From: Arthrobacter beigongshangensis
GTDB taxonomy: Bacteria > Bacillota > Bacilli > Bacillales_A > Planococcaceae
Length of the DNA stretch: 64,000 nt
Direction: 5' to 3'
NCBI RefSeq assembly: GCF_016820585.1
Contig: NZ_JADHDX010000007.1
Location: forward strand, 62,001-126,000
How positions within the stretch are numbered: the first letter of the stretch is position 1; every line of letters starts with the position of its first letter. The translations under genes were made by a program, and so were the position numbers. Positions 35,458 to 45,087 of this stretch are shown in pieces. Below the pieces are notes generated by a model. It made no database searches and was not told the origin of the DNA. It was given only the letters and a program-made list of their open reading frames with translations.

Positions 35458-36444
35458 TTATTTAGTCATGGACTCCACTACACCATCAATAATTTGTGTG
35501 TTAGCAATGGCTCCGGCATATAACCAACTTGTCTCAGCACCATATTCATATATATTGCCATTTTTTACTGCAGGAATGTTTTTCCATAAAGGATCTTGTA
35601 GCATTTCAGCACCATTTCCTTTGTCGCTGTTAATTAAAAATAGATGATCAGCATCAAGTTCAGCTAATCGCTCTAAGGAAATTGCTGACCAATTGGCTGT
35701 TGCTGTACTTGAAATTTCTTTGACGACATTTGGCGTTGTTAAACCAAGGTCACCATATAACACCGCACCACTTGATACATGTTCACCGACAATATAAAAG
35801 CTATTGTTGACAAGCCAAATTGCAGCGGCAGACTCAGTTCCGACAGCATCTTGGATTATTTGCTTCGCCTCAGACGCTTTTTTATCATAATCTGCTAATA
35901 CTTGTTTCGCCTGATCTGCTTTCCCTAAAATCTCACCGACACTTACTAACTTGTCACGCCAATCACTATTATTTTCTACTTCAACAACATAAGTAGGCGC
36001 AATTTTAGCATATTGTTCGTATTTCGATCCTTCAACAGCCTGTGCAGACTCCATAAGTAGTAAATCTGGTGTAAAACTTGTCACAACTTCAAATGGTAAG
36101 TCATGTGGAATGGTAGGGACGTCTTTCAAATACGCTTGCAAATAATCTTGAACTCCTGCACCATCATTAATTGACCACTGTGCAGCAGGTGTAATACCAA
36201 GTGCCACTAAATTATCTTCCAAATAAGAAGCAATAATACGTTGTGGATTAGCAGGAATCGTCACCTCATGTCCCATTGCATCCGTTAATGTTCGCTCTGT
36301 TGAAGTTTCCCCACTTTCTGGTTCAGCTTGTTCGACTTCTTTCTCCGTAGCTCCATTATTTTTATCACTACAGCCAACTAACAGTAGTACAAGCGCTAGA
36401 AAACTAGCCATCATTACAGCAATTTTTTTATTCATAAACATCAT
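35458..36444 (-). CDS. Iron-siderophore binding lipoprotein (YfiY-like)
   Basis: 328 residues. The signal peptide ends ALVLLLVGC (Cys about 25) and is followed by an acidic linker and a FecB/FhuD-type domain (TLTDAMGHEVTIPANPQRII, VTSFTPDLLLMES). It lies 32 bp behind two FecCD permease genes and one ATPase gene. This is the content of the Bacillus YfiYZ-YfhA plus YusV uptake system for hydroxamate or citrate-hydroxamate siderophores. ATGs at 36444, 36441 and 36435 compete; GGAGAG favours 36444. Confidence 0.88.
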   Translation of the reverse strand: MMFMNKKIAVMMASFLALVLLLVGCSDKNNGATEKEVEQAEPESGETSTERTLTDAMGHEVTIPANPQRIIASYLEDNLVALGITPAAQWSINDGAGVQDYLQAYLKDVPTIPHDLPFEVVTSFTPDLLLMESAQAVEGSKYEQYAKIAPTYVVEVENNSDWRDKLVSVGEILGKADQAKQVLADYDKKASEAKQIIQDAVGTESAAAIWLVNNSFYIVGEHVSSGAVLYGDLGLTTPNVVKEISSTATANWSAISLERLAELDADHLFLINSDKGNGAEMLQDPLWKNIPAVKNGNIYEYGAETSWLYAGAIANTQIIDGVVESMTK

Positions 36445-36488
36445 GTCACTCTCCAATTTCTTTTTTTAATAGTAAACACAAATCCTCA

Positions 36489-37526
36489 TCATTCTTTCAA
36501 ACGTGACAATAAATAGAGAAAGTACGGTGATCCAATGACTGCCACAACAATACCGGCCGGAATCTCAGATGGTTGCAAAATCCAGCGACCCATTGTATCT
36601 GCAATCAGCACTAACAGCCCTCCTGTCAAAGCTGCAGTCGGTAATAAAAACTGGTGTCTCGCGCCAACTAATTGACGCGCTAAATGAGGACCAATCAGTC
36701 CAACAAATCCAATCCCTCCACTGACAGACACACTAGCTCCAGCGAGTCCTACAGCTGCCGCCAGTAATACACGCCGTTCCTTTTCAATCGATGCCCCTAA
36801 ACCCGTAGCTGTTAAATCACCTAAATTCAGCACATTTAAGACGCGTGCCTTCGAAAAAACAAACGGCATTAAAACTACGATCCACGGCAATAAAGCTAAG
36901 ACAAATTTCCAATTCGATCCCCAAATACTTCCCGCTAGCCAAGTCGCAACAAATTGATAATTTTCTGGACTTAGTCGTAGCGTTAGCACAATCATTGCCG
37001 CACTAATGCCTGCGGCAACCGCCACACCTGTCAGCAACAATCGCATAGGAGATATTCCTTCATGTCGTTTATAAGCTAACGAGTAAATAATGATGGCTGT
37101 TACGCCTGCACCCGTGAATGCCAGAATAGGTAGAAAAAAGACTGGTGTAGCTGTTGTTGATGGGAAAAATGATATAAATAGCATGACAGCTAGTCCCGCA
37201 CCTGCATTAATCCCTAAAATGCCTGGATCAGCAAGAGCATTACGGGAAATTCCTTGTAGCACACAGCCTGATACCGCAAGCCCCATTCCTACCAGAATGG
37301 AAATAATGATGCGTGGCAAACGAAATTCAAATAAAATGAGGTGTTGCTTATCCGTCCCGAAACCAAACAATGTACGAATGACTTCCAACGGAGATAGTTT
37401 AATATAACCGGTATTCATACTAATAATGAAAACAAGAACAATTAACAAACTAAGAATACCGATAATCACTAGATTTTTAGTCTTTGCCCGATGCTGTCCG
37501 TTTGGTAGCGTCTGCTTTACCCTCAT
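36489..37526 (-). CDS. FecCD-family siderophore permease (second subunit)
   Basis: 345 residues, about nine or ten helices. Family motifs: EFRLPRIIISILVGMGLAVS, NALADPGILGINAGAGLAV, RLLLTGVAVAAG and GGIGFVGLIGPHLARQLVG. It forms the channel with the protein encoded by the overlapping upstream gene (4-bp overlap) and moves a ferric siderophore into the cytoplasm. The order ATPase, permease, permease, binding protein suggests one complete transporter. Confidence 0.93.
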   Translation of the reverse strand: MRVKQTLPNGQHRAKTKNLVIIGILSLLIVLVFIISMNTGYIKLSPLEVIRTLFGFGTDKQHLILFEFRLPRIIISILVGMGLAVSGCVLQGISRNALADPGILGINAGAGLAVMLFISFFPSTTATPVFFLPILAFTGAGVTAIIIYSLAYKRHEGISPMRLLLTGVAVAAGISAAMIVLTLRLSPENYQFVATWLAGSIWGSNWKFVLALLPWIVVLMPFVFSKARVLNVLNLGDLTATGLGASIEKERRVLLAAAVGLAGASVSVSGGIGFVGLIGPHLARQLVGARHQFLLPTAALTGGLLVLIADTMGRWILQPSEIPAGIVVAVIGSPYFLYLLSRLKE

Positions 37527-38578
37527 ATTTCTTTTCCTCCTTTTCGTGCAAGATACAGGAAGAACGGAACACCAATTAAAGCAATCAATGCACCAATAGG
37601 CGTCTCAAACGGCGGATTAATCATTCTTGCTGCAAGGTCAGCTAATACAACTAACAGTCCACCTAGCACAATCGAACAAGGAATAATCCAGCGATAATCA
37701 TGACCTACTAGAAAACGTGTCAGATGCGGAACTATTAATCCAACAAAGCCTACTGCACCTACAACGGAAACAGCAGCTCCAGCTAAAATCAAAACAAGTA
37801 GCATACCAATCAATTTAATCGACTTTGTGCGTTGACCAAGCCCAATTGCCACCTCTTCACCGAGGCTTAGTAGTGTAATAGAACGTGAGAGAATGACTGC
37901 ACCAATCATGGCTCCAATAATCCATGGTGACATAATTTGCAGATGAATCCATTTCGTTCCGGATACGCCGCCTGCATACCAAAAAGCTAAATCCTGACCG
38001 ATTCGAAAATATAAAGCGACTCCTTCGCTAAGCGCTCCCAACAATGCACTTACTGCTGCTCCAGCCAACACAAGGCGCATCGGAGTCAAACCACCTCTAG
38101 ACATCGATCCAACGCCATAGACGATTCCAGCACCCAAACCCGCGCCTAAAAAGGAATACAGAATTAAGTACATATAAGGCAAACCAGGTAAAAAAGCGAA
38201 GCAAATCGCCAGCATAAATGCCGCCCCTGCATTCAACCCTAATAGTCCAGAATCTGCTAGTGGATTTCGCGTCAATCCTTGCATCAACGCTCCTGCAACA
38301 GCAAAACATGCACCGACCATTGCCGCTCCCAACACACGCGGCAGACGTATTTCTCGAATAATTTGATGTGGGGTTAAATCTGGATTAAACTGAAACACCG
38401 CTGTCCATACGGTAGCCAATTGAATGTCCGCAGCTCCAAACGAAATGGACAGGGCGATTGCCAACAGCAACGCGAACATCCCTCCAAATAACACAACAAC
38501 TGCTATGACAGGACGAGAATGTTTTTTTCGATTTGTTAACTCTTCTAGTTCGGTAGATACTTCTGCTGGAGTAGACAT
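37523..38578 (-). CDS. FecCD-family siderophore permease (first subunit)
   Basis: 351 residues. A polar N-terminus of about 22 residues precedes the first helix. Signature segments are IREIRLPRVLGAAMVGACFA, NPLADSGLLGLNAGAAFML, MRLVLAGAAVSALLG and GAVGFVGLIVPHLTRFLVG. It pairs with the next gene's product. The ATG at 38578 lies 38 bp behind the ATPase stop. It fits the YfiZ/FeuB group. Confidence 0.93.
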   Translation of the reverse strand: MSTPAEVSTELEELTNRKKHSRPVIAVVVLFGGMFALLLAIALSISFGAADIQLATVWTAVFQFNPDLTPHQIIREIRLPRVLGAAMVGACFAVAGALMQGLTRNPLADSGLLGLNAGAAFMLAICFAFLPGLPYMYLILYSFLGAGLGAGIVYGVGSMSRGGLTPMRLVLAGAAVSALLGALSEGVALYFRIGQDLAFWYAGGVSGTKWIHLQIMSPWIIGAMIGAVILSRSITLLSLGEEVAIGLGQRTKSIKLIGMLLVLILAGAAVSVVGAVGFVGLIVPHLTRFLVGHDYRWIIPCSIVLGGLLVVLADLAARMINPPFETPIGALIALIGVPFFLYLARKGGKEI

Positions 38579-38616
38579 TTCTTTCCTCCCTTACCCCTTC
38601 TCTCCCCAGACAAAGA

Positions 38617-39405
38617 TTACCGCTGACATAATTGATACGAAAAACAAATCGGATTAGCACTAAATGGACAAGTCGCTATGCTTGCCTCTATATTAAATAC
38701 CGACTGTAGATTTGAACAAGTCATCACTTTTTCTGGCGTTCCCTCTGTGATCAATGCTCCATCTTTCATCGCAATCATATAATGCGAAAATCGGGATGCA
38801 TGATTCAAATCATGTAACACCATCACAATCGTACGTCCCTCTTCTTCATTCAAGCGCTTGAGCAGAAGTAAAATATCTAATTGATGTGCTAAATCTAAAT
38901 AAGTAGTTGGCTCATCGAGTATAAGAATTTTTGTATCCTGAGCAAGTGCCATTGCAATCCATACGCGTTGCCGTTGACCACCAGACAAAGCTTCAATAGG
39001 ACGGTTCTTGAACTCCTGTAAGCCAGTTACTTCAATAGCCCACTCTATATAGTTATAGTCTTCTTTTTTTAACGAGCCAAATCCATTTTGATGAGGAAAG
39101 CGACCGTATGAAACGAGTTCAAACACCGTTAATCCACTTGGTGCCTCAGCTGTTTGCGGTAATATCGCCATCTGCCTCGCTACTTCCTTCGTCCCCAACT
39201 TATGAATTGCATGCCCATCCAAGTAGACGGCGCCACTTTTCGTTTTTAATATGCGAGATACAGCCTTTAAAAGCGTTGATTTGCCACAACCATTCGGACC
39301 AATGATTGTCGTAATTTTCCCCTCAGGGATTGACACACTTAAATCATCAATAATTAAGGTATTCGAATAACCAATTGCCACTTGATCTACTGTAAAAGCT
39401 GCCAT
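38617..39405 (-). CDS. Siderophore ABC transporter ATPase (YusV/FhuC type)
   Basis: 262 residues with all ABC motifs: Walker A GPNGCGKST (about 37-45), Q-loop LPQTAEAP, signature ALSGGQRQRV near 139, Walker B ILILDEPTTYLDLAHQ, H-loop VLHDLNH. The only ATPase in the iron cluster; it may energise both the two-gene permease and the fused permease, as YusV does for several systems in Bacillus subtilis. It is first in the operon behind a double Fur box. The C-terminus is Cys-containing (CPFSANPICFSYQLCQ). Confidence 0.94.
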   Translation of the reverse strand: MAAFTVDQVAIGYSNTLIIDDLSVSIPEGKITTIIGPNGCGKSTLLKAVSRILKTKSGAVYLDGHAIHKLGTKEVARQMAILPQTAEAPSGLTVFELVSYGRFPHQNGFGSLKKEDYNYIEWAIEVTGLQEFKNRPIEALSGGQRQRVWIAMALAQDTKILILDEPTTYLDLAHQLDILLLLKRLNEEEGRTIVMVLHDLNHASRFSHYMIAMKDGALITEGTPEKVMTCSNLQSVFNIEASIATCPFSANPICFSYQLCQR

Positions 39406-39439
39406 TCTCGACTTCCTTTCTATGTAATTATTCCTTGAT

Positions 39440-39474
39440 GATAATGATAATAATCTGAGTGATAACGATTATCA
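39440..39474 (-). promoter_or_regulatory. Tandem Fur boxes upstream of the siderophore operon
   Basis: GATAATGATAATAATCTGA (39440-39458) and TGATAAC-G-ATTATCA (39460-39474) are two adjacent Fur-type palindromes of the 7-1-7 kind. They lie 35-70 bp before the ATPase start and imply iron repression of the whole operon. Confidence 0.88.
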
Positions 39475-39572
39475 GTCTCATCTGCTATGTTAGATACTTT
39501 TTGGAAAATTGTCAACAGAAAACTGAATAAGTATATGTGATTGTTATGTGACTGATCATTGATTTGAAAATA

Positions 39573-39626
39573 AAATAAGGTGTCTGCTGCTAAAACTGAA
39601 TTGTTTTAGCAGCAGACACCTTATTT
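39573..39626 (-). terminator. Terminator of the ars operon
   Basis: A perfect 24-bp stem (39573-39596 with 39603-39626; AAATAAGGTGTCTGC ...) and a 6-nt loop, ending 2 bp from the arsC stop. The A/T-rich arms make it usable in both directions, which also insulates the iron operon promoter. Confidence 0.92.
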
Positions 39627-39628
39627 AC

Positions 39629-40048
39629 TTATTCCCCTGTTTCAGCAAATTGCGTAATTCTCACACCAATTTCATCACGGACACGCTGGAAAAATGCCCA
39701 TTTTTCTTCATCTGTTCCTACTGCTTTTGCTGGATCATCGAATCCCCAATGAGCACGTTTGACATGAGGCGGTGTCATCGGGCACTTATCAGCCGCATCA
39801 CCACAAAGCGTAACAACAAAATCTGCATTGTTTAAAATTTGTGTATCAATTATATCCGACGTTTGGGTCGTAATATCAATACCAGCCTCATCCATCGCCT
39901 TCACCGCACTCGGGTTAACGCCATGTGCTTCAATGCCTGCACTTAGTACTTGCCATTCATCACCAAGAATTTTTTTGCCCCAGCCTTCAGCCATCTGACT
40001 CCGACAAGAATTACCCGTACATAAGAAATACAACGTCTTTTTTGACAT
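39629..40048 (-). CDS. arsC: Thioredoxin-coupled arsenate reductase
   Basis: 139 residues. It has the phosphatase-like P-loop CTGNSCRS (Cys10, Cys15) and the redox pair Cys82 and Cys89 in [10 protein letters not shown]. These are the three catalytic cysteines at exactly the positions known for the Bacillus/pI258 enzyme. It reduces arsenate to arsenite for export by ArsB. Last gene of arsR-arsB-arsC, followed by a strong terminator. Confidence 0.97.
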   Translation of the reverse strand: MSKKTLYFLCTGNSCRSQMAEGWGKKILGDEWQVLSAGIEAHGVNPSAVKAMDEAGIDITTQTSDIIDTQILNNADFVVTLCGDAADKCPMTPPHVKRAHWGFDDPAKAVGTDEEKWAFFQRVRDEIGVRITQFAETGE

Positions 40049-40075
40049 GATTAAATCCCCATTTCTATCATTAAT

Positions 40076-41371
40076 TTAGATAATTAGTAACCATAAATAC
40101 AATCCTATCAATGTCACTAACAGTGTAGGAATAGTTAAAATAAGCCCGATTTTAAAATAAGTGCCCCAAGCAATCTTGATGCCTTTTTGAGACAGGACAT
40201 GTAGCCATAGCAAAGTAGCTAACGAACCTATCGGCGTAATCTTTGGACCTAAATCTGAGCCAATCACGTTGGCATAAATCAATGCCTCACGAATCGTCCC
40301 TGACGTACTCGTTTCCGCAATCGCCAAGGCGTCAATCATAACCGTCGGCATATTATTCATAATGGATGATAAAAACGCAGCTATAAAGCCCATCGAAATC
40401 GTTGCGACAAATAGTCCTTGGTCCGCTGCCAACTGTATAACATCTGCTAATACACTCGTCAGACCCGCATTACGTAATCCATAGACGACAACATACATCC
40501 CAATTGAGAAAAACACGATGGCCCAAGGAGCTCCTTTTAGCACTTGCTTCGTCTCAACCGCAGGACTTCTTTGCGCCATAGCTAAGAAAAATATGGCCAC
40601 AACACCTGCAATTACTGAAACAGGAATTCCTATCAGCCCGCTTGAGAAATAACCGACCAATAATACCCCTAAAACAACCCAGGACAAGCGAAACATCCGA
40701 TGATCTTTTATCGCATCCTGTGGTTTTTTCACGTCTGCCACATCGTACTTGCCCGGAATACTTTTACGGAAAAATAAATACAACACCGCAATACTTGCCA
40801 CTAACGCAAATAAGTTTGGTACAATCATGCGTGATGCATATTCAACAAAGCCAATGCCGAAAAAGTCAGCCGATACGATATTGACTAAGTTACTCACGAC
40901 AAGTGGTAACGAAGTCGTATCCGCGATAAATCCACTCGCCATAATAAATGGAAAAATCATCTTTTCACTAAATTTTAAATTCCGTACCATCGCCAGCACA
41001 ATTGGCGTCAATATCAACGCAGCCCCGTCATTCGCGAATAAAGCAGCCACGACCGCACCAAGAATGCTCACGTAAATGAACATACGGACACCCGAGCCTT
41101 TGGCAAAGCGTGCCATATGTAAAGCCGACCACTCAAAGAAACCAATCTCATCTAAAATTAAAGAAATAATAATAATAGCAACAAAAGCGAGCGTCGCATT
41201 CCAAACAATCCCCGTAACATCTATGACATCTTGAAAATTAACAACCCCCACTAGCAAAGCAACAATCGCCCCGCCACAAGCAGACCAGCCAATCGATAAA
41301 TTCCGCGGCTGCCAAATAACTAAAATAAGTGTAACAATGAAAATCAATACAGCCATTATCACTAAAAACAT
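40076..41371 (-). CDS. arsB: Arsenite efflux transporter ArsB
   Basis: 431 residues, about 12 helices, ArsB/NhaD superfamily. Characteristic parts are [44 protein letters not shown] and [12 protein letters not shown] with the following [20 protein letters not shown]. It exports arsenite and antimonite. Start ATG with GGGGGAGGG upstream; it lies 14 bp behind arsR and 27 bp before arsC. Confidence 0.95.
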   Translation of the reverse strand: MFLVIMAVLIFIVTLILVIWQPRNLSIGWSACGGAIVALLVGVVNFQDVIDVTGIVWNATLAFVAIIIISLILDEIGFFEWSALHMARFAKGSGVRMFIYVSILGAVVAALFANDGAALILTPIVLAMVRNLKFSEKMIFPFIMASGFIADTTSLPLVVSNLVNIVSADFFGIGFVEYASRMIVPNLFALVASIAVLYLFFRKSIPGKYDVADVKKPQDAIKDHRMFRLSWVVLGVLLVGYFSSGLIGIPVSVIAGVVAIFFLAMAQRSPAVETKQVLKGAPWAIVFFSIGMYVVVYGLRNAGLTSVLADVIQLAADQGLFVATISMGFIAAFLSSIMNNMPTVMIDALAIAETSTSGTIREALIYANVIGSDLGPKITPIGSLATLLWLHVLSQKGIKIAWGTYFKIGLILTIPTLLVTLIGLYLWLLII

Positions 41372-41385
41372 CTTACGCCCTCCCC

Positions 41386-41733
41386 CTACTCACAACAAAT
41401 ACGCAATCCTTGCGTTTCCAAATCAGTGACCAATCCATCTTGTCCTGGCAGCTCTTCAAGGACATTCTGTATAAATGGATAATCTTCATGATCTTCATTA
41501 ATCGAATAAAAAATCCATTTTCCTTTGCGCGTTTCTTTCACTAGCTCAATGTCTCGCAGTTTACGCAAATGCTGACTAATCGCCGGCTGACTCATATTGA
41601 ACATCGCAGTAAACTCACACACGCAACAATCATGCGACTGCAGCAATTTCATCATTGTCAAACGAGTTTGATCTCCCAGTAATTTTAGTAATTGTGATGC
41701 TCTTTGCATATCTGTTTTCACAGTTTTATTCAT
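41386..41733 (-). CDS. arsR: ArsR-family arsenic-responsive repressor
   Basis: 115 residues with a winged helix-turn-helix. The metalloid-sensing motif is [12 protein letters not shown] (residues 34-45) at the recognition-helix side, and the DNA-reading helix is [17 protein letters not shown]-terminal CC pair (RICCE) could add a further thiol site. It represses arsRBC until As(III) binds. First gene of the operon, with GGAGGG 7 bp upstream. Confidence 0.94.
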   Translation of the reverse strand: MNKTVKTDMQRASQLLKLLGDQTRLTMMKLLQSHDCCVCEFTAMFNMSQPAISQHLRKLRDIELVKETRKGKWIFYSINEDHEDYPFIQNVLEELPGQDGLVTDLETQGLRICCE

Positions 41734-41756
41734 CGACCATCCCTCCGTTTCTTGAA

Positions 41757-41780
41757 TATCATATAATCATATGCTTATAT
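41757..41780 (-). promoter_or_regulatory. Possible ArsR operator/promoter
   Basis: ATCATATAATCATATGCTTATATG is an AT-rich imperfect palindrome 25-50 bp before arsR, where an autoregulated promoter is expected. TATAATCATATG-type halves resemble ArsR/SmtB sites. No footprint-level match can be claimed. Confidence 0.4.
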
Positions 41781-41808
41781 GTGCAAGTGTATTAATTGTT
41801 TCTCTCAT

Positions 41809-41845
41809 AAAAAAAGTTGGCATCCAATGAATGCCAACTTTTTTA
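41809..41845 (-). terminator. Terminator of the sulfur-trafficking operon
   Basis: AAAAAAGTTGGCATc and ATGCCAACTTTTTT form a 13-bp stem. It lies 11 bp beyond the stop of the TSUP gene and also backs onto the ars promoter. Confidence 0.9.
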
Positions 41846-41855
41846 GTAATGTCAT

Positions 41856-42632
41856 TCAAATTAAGTCCACCCAAATTTTAATGGCTGTTGCCAAAATAAG
41901 CGTTGCTAAAATTGCTTGTAACATCTTTGTATTCATCGTTTTACCAATTTTCGCGCCAAGTGGAGCCGCAATAATACTGGTAATAATCATAATGAACGCT
42001 GGCCAGTAATCGACTTGTCCCGTCATGACCTTACCGATACTCCCCCCAATGGATGAAATAAACGTAACAGCCAGACTCGTTGCGATTGTCATACGGGTTG
42101 GAATTTTAAGGACAACAAGCATAATCGGTACAAGCAAAAAGCCACCTGCCGCCCCGACAATACCAGACCCAACGCCAACAATTAACGCTAAAATGGCAGC
42201 TAACGGCTTATTAAATGTCACTTCATGTAAGGGTTTATCATCCACTTGTTTTTTCGGAATAAACATCATAATCGCTGCAATTGTTGCCAGCACGCCATAC
42301 ACAATATTCACACCTTGTTCCGATAAAAAAGAAGAGCCAAAACTACCGATAAAGCTCCCCACTAAAATCGAACCACCCATATAAAGGATAAGTGATCTAT
42401 TTAAATAGCCACCTTTACGGTAAGCCCAAACACCCGCAAGTGAAGCAAATAATACTTGAACTGCACTAATGCCTGATACTTCATGCGCTGAGAAAGCCGC
42501 TAATCCAAATAAGGGTGGGATATAGAGAAGCATTGGATATTTAATAATGGAGCCACCGACACCGAGCATACCCGATAGGAAAGAGCCGATAAATCCAATT
42601 AAGAATATGACAACTATAAATGTAAAATCCAT
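41856..42632 (-). CDS. TSUP-family (TauE/SafE) sulfur-anion transporter, YrkJ-like
   Basis: 258 residues, about eight helices. Two repeated glycine-rich halves are seen: [18 protein letters not shown] and [19 protein letters not shown]. Members in persulfide operons are thought to export sulfite or thiosulfate formed from sulfide. The ATG at 42632 has AAGGA 7 bp upstream; the longer frame from 42695 overlaps the TusA stop without a ribosome binding site. Last gene of the CstR-type operon. Confidence 0.88.
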   Translation of the reverse strand: MDFTFIVVIFLIGFIGSFLSGMLGVGGSIIKYPMLLYIPPLFGLAAFSAHEVSGISAVQVLFASLAGVWAYRKGGYLNRSLILYMGGSILVGSFIGSFGSSFLSEQGVNIVYGVLATIAAIMMFIPKKQVDDKPLHEVTFNKPLAAILALIVGVGSGIVGAAGGFLLVPIMLVVLKIPTRMTIATSLAVTFISSIGGSIGKVMTGQVDYWPAFIMIITSIIAAPLGAKIGKTMNTKMLQAILATLILATAIKIWVDLI

Positions 42633-42694
42633 ATTTTTTTCCTTCTTCCTTATAAAAATGACGGGTTTCGAAAGTCGAAAGCCCGCCGATACCA

Positions 42695-42922
42695 TTACGC
42701 TTTTTTAATAAATATTTTTAGTACGCCCTCATCGTCTGTTAGTTCCAAAATCTCATGGCCGCCTGCACTTGCCCATGCCGGAAAATCTACTGCAGCGCCC
42801 TTGTCTGTTACATGAACTTCTAATACTTCTCCTGTAGCGATTGCATCCATCGCTTTTTTTGTGCGAACGATTGGCATTGGACATGCTAATCCTTTTGCGT
42901 CTACTATGTTGTTTGAATTCAT
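42695..42922 (-). CDS. TusA-family sulfur carrier, YrkI-like
   Basis: 75 residues. The CPMP motif ([15 protein letters not shown]) carries the persulfide-accepting Cys14. Beta-alpha-beta fold size is standard. It passes sulfane sulfur between rhodanese-type donors and acceptors. It is encoded between the metallo-beta-lactamase/rhodanese fusion and the TSUP transporter, as in the Bacillus yrk cluster. Confidence 0.93.
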   Translation of the reverse strand: MNSNNIVDAKGLACPMPIVRTKKAMDAIATGEVLEVHVTDKGAAVDFPAWASAGGHEILELTDDEGVLKIFIKKA

Positions 42923-42970
42923 TTTACGATCTCCATTTCATGTTTTAGTTTCTTATACATACGCATTGTA

Positions 42971-44098
42971 TTAACGTACTGCACATCGGTTTGGACCAAT
43001 TTCCATCTCTGTTTGTTCGTCGTTATCTGGCGTAATTTTGCCCATGTTCACTTGGCGAATTTCCTGATAAGCATTCGGTTGTGGCGGTAAGTGATCAGTA
43101 ACCATACTTCGGAACGTTGTTTCATCCTCAATGTTTAAACCGTGGTTGTCAGCGAATAGATTACCCAAGCGTTTGGCCACTGTTCCATCTGCATTTAATT
43201 CCTCAATAATCATGAAGTGCGCTGGCAAAACAATTAAGTCCTCTGCTAATTCACGGTAACGACTATACAAAGTTTCACGTAAATCGCCTACCCAGTCCTC
43301 AGCTAAACCTGCTAAATCAGGGCGACCAATTGAATCAATGAATAAAATATCACCTGTCAGCAAATAGCGTCCGTCAACAATGAACGAGGTAGAACCGATG
43401 GTGTGACCCGGTGAATACAGTGCACCAACATCCATTTTCGAAGCACCAATTTGTACCGTTAACCCATCTTCAAGTGCTGTGTAGTCAAACACGACTTCTT
43501 CTGCATCTTTCGAGGGTAAATAGTATGTTGCACCCGTTGCTTCAGCTATATGACGACCGCCTGAAATATGGTCTGCATGTAAATGCGTATCAAACACATG
43601 CTTGATTGTGACATTTTTCTCTGCCGCAAAGTTTGTAAATACTTCTGTAAAGCGCACAGCATCAATAACCGCCGCTTCTCCTTCAGAAATCACCATATAG
43701 GAAAGACAGCCTTTTCCTAATCGAACGAATTGATAGAGCTCGCCGCCATTCGCTAAATCGCCTACTTTGATTGGCTCAAGGTAGGTGCTCCAAGACTTCA
43801 TGCCACCCGCTAAGTACCCCACTTCACGCCCTTCTTCTGCTAGCATTTCAGCTATCATAATTGAAGAACCTTCTTTCGCACAGACAACAAGTACATCTTT
43901 ATCTGTTGGAATTTGAGGTAGAATCTCATCTACACCATCTAATAGCTCGAAATAAGGAATGTTGATGTAGTCGAATTGATGGCCTTCAATCTTCCAATCT
44001 GCGAATGCATCTGCATTTCGTACATCTAAAATAAGTAGTTCTTTGTTGTCGATTACTTTGCGTGCAACATCTGCTGCTGTCCATTTATTTACTGTCAT
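42971..44098 (-). CDS. Rhodanese-metallo-beta-lactamase fusion (YrkH-like persulfide dioxygenase candidate)
   Basis: 375 residues. Residues 1-110 are a rhodanese domain with a Cys73 loop (VVCAKEGSS); 115-330 are an MBL domain with [11 protein letters not shown] (His172, His174, Asp176, His177), SPGHTIGS and [13 protein letters not shown] proteins of this class oxidise low-molecular-weight persulfides with a mononuclear iron; the rhodanese part moves sulfane sulfur. The domain order is the reverse of the C-terminal rhodanese of S. aureus CstB but matches Bacillus YrkH. A CstR-type operator overlaps its leader. Confidence 0.9.
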   Translation of the reverse strand: MTVNKWTAADVARKVIDNKELLILDVRNADAFADWKIEGHQFDYINIPYFELLDGVDEILPQIPTDKDVLVVCAKEGSSIMIAEMLAEEGREVGYLAGGMKSWSTYLEPIKVGDLANGGELYQFVRLGKGCLSYMVISEGEAAVIDAVRFTEVFTNFAAEKNVTIKHVFDTHLHADHISGGRHIAEATGATYYLPSKDAEEVVFDYTALEDGLTVQIGASKMDVGALYSPGHTIGSTSFIVDGRYLLTGDILFIDSIGRPDLAGLAEDWVGDLRETLYSRYRELAEDLIVLPAHFMIIEELNADGTVAKRLGNLFADNHGLNIEDETTFRSMVTDHLPPQPNAYQEIRQVNMGKITPDNDEQTEMEIGPNRCAVR

Positions 44099-44104
44099 AA
44101 CTCA

Positions 44105-44122
44105 TTACCCCCATAGGTATTA
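44105..44122 (-). promoter_or_regulatory. CstR-type operator 1
   Basis: TTACCCCCATAGGTATTA with arms TACC / GGTA lies 7 bp before the ATG at 44098 and includes the ribosome-binding GGGGGT. It is one of four similar palindromes in this operon. Confidence 0.55.
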
Positions 44123-44181
44123 TTTTTGCGATTTTTTAGTGAAAGAGCTGTTCAACCCTTTCACTTTGTTTTTCATTGCCA

Positions 44182-44745
44182 TTAAAATGTTTTTATTAAA
44201 TCGCCTGACCAGGATGTCATACCTGGTATGACATTGTATACGTTTGTAAAGCCGTTATGTTCTAATTTTTGTGCAGCTAAATCGCTACGTTTACCTGTAC
44301 GACAAATCACATATATTTCTTGTCCTTTGTCTAGCTCACCGAGACGTGCCTCTAATTCCCCCATCGGAATCGATTTTGCCCCTGTGATGTGTCCGAATGC
44401 GAATTCTGCTTCCTCACGGACATCTAGAATAATGCCACCTTTAGCTGTACGTGCAATGATTTCATCAGTAGAAATTGTTTGTTCAAACGTTTTTTCAATC
44501 AATTCATCGTCTGAACACTTACGGATATAGTGCATCATCACATCACCTTGCTCTGTCGTACCGATATATTGATGGCCAACTGCTTCAGCCCAAGCAGCTA
44601 AGTCTGCCTTTGATCCCTTATCTGTTGCAATGACTTCTAGAATTTGCCCATCTACTAGCGTTGCCATTACCTTTTTTGTTTTAACGATAGGCATTGGACA
44701 AGCCAATCCTTTTGCATCTAACTGTACATCTGCTTTAATTGTCAT
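44182..44745 (-). CDS. TusA-rhodanese fusion, YrkF-like
   Basis: 187 residues. Residues 1-75 are a TusA domain with Cys16 ([13 protein letters not shown]). Residues 90-187 are a rhodanese with LDVREEAEFAFGHI and the active loop VICRTGKRS (Cys148). The two-domain layout lets sulfane sulfur pass from rhodanese to TusA within one chain. It is preceded by AAGGAGG and by a CstR-type palindrome. It corresponds to YrkF of Bacillus subtilis in size and order. Confidence 0.93.
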   Translation of the reverse strand: MTIKADVQLDAKGLACPMPIVKTKKVMATLVDGQILEVIATDKGSKADLAAWAEAVGHQYIGTTEQGDVMMHYIRKCSDDELIEKTFEQTISTDEIIARTAKGGIILDVREEAEFAFGHITGAKSIPMGELEARLGELDKGQEIYVICRTGKRSDLAAQKLEHNGFTNVYNVIPGMTSWSGDLIKTF

Positions 44746-44758
44746 GTAAAATCCTCCT

Positions 44759-44777
44759 TATACCTTAAGGGGTACTA
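44759..44777 (-). promoter_or_regulatory. CstR-type operator 2
   Basis: TATACCTTAAGGGGTACTA with TACC / GGTA arms, 14 bp before the start at 44745 and directly behind the rhodanese stop. Suggests an internal regulated promoter. Confidence 0.55.
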
Positions 44778-44779
44778 TT

Positions 44780-45082
44780 TTATTTAATCTCTGTTTCACT
44801 TTCCCAAGCCATCATACCGCCTACCATATTTGTCACATCAAAGCCCTGATTTTGTAAAAAGGATGTCGCCTGACCACTTCGTCCACCTGAACGGCACACC
44901 ATGATGTACGGCTTATTTTTATCAAGTTCATGCATACGGAATTCGAGTAAACCTAGTGGAATATTCGTAATTCCTTCAATATGTCCTTCTTGTACTTCTG
45001 CTACTTCACGCACATCGATTAGGTTTAATGGCTCACCATTCGCGATTTTTAATGCCACTTCTTTGACTGATATTTCCTTCAT
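44780..45082 (-). CDS. Single-domain rhodanese
   Basis: 100 residues, soluble. LIDVREVAEVQEGHIEG and the active-site loop MVCRSGGRSG (Cys near 65) define a thiosulfate/persulfide sulfurtransferase. The ATG at 45082 has GAGAGGG upstream; it starts 6 bp before the end of the preceding rhodanese gene, so the two are coupled. It is an addition relative to the yrkD-J layout. Confidence 0.92.
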   Translation of the reverse strand: MKEISVKEVALKIANGEPLNLIDVREVAEVQEGHIEGITNIPLGLLEFRMHELDKNKPYIMVCRSGGRSGQATSFLQNQGFDVTNMVGGMMAWESETEIK

Positions 45083-45087
45083 TCTAC

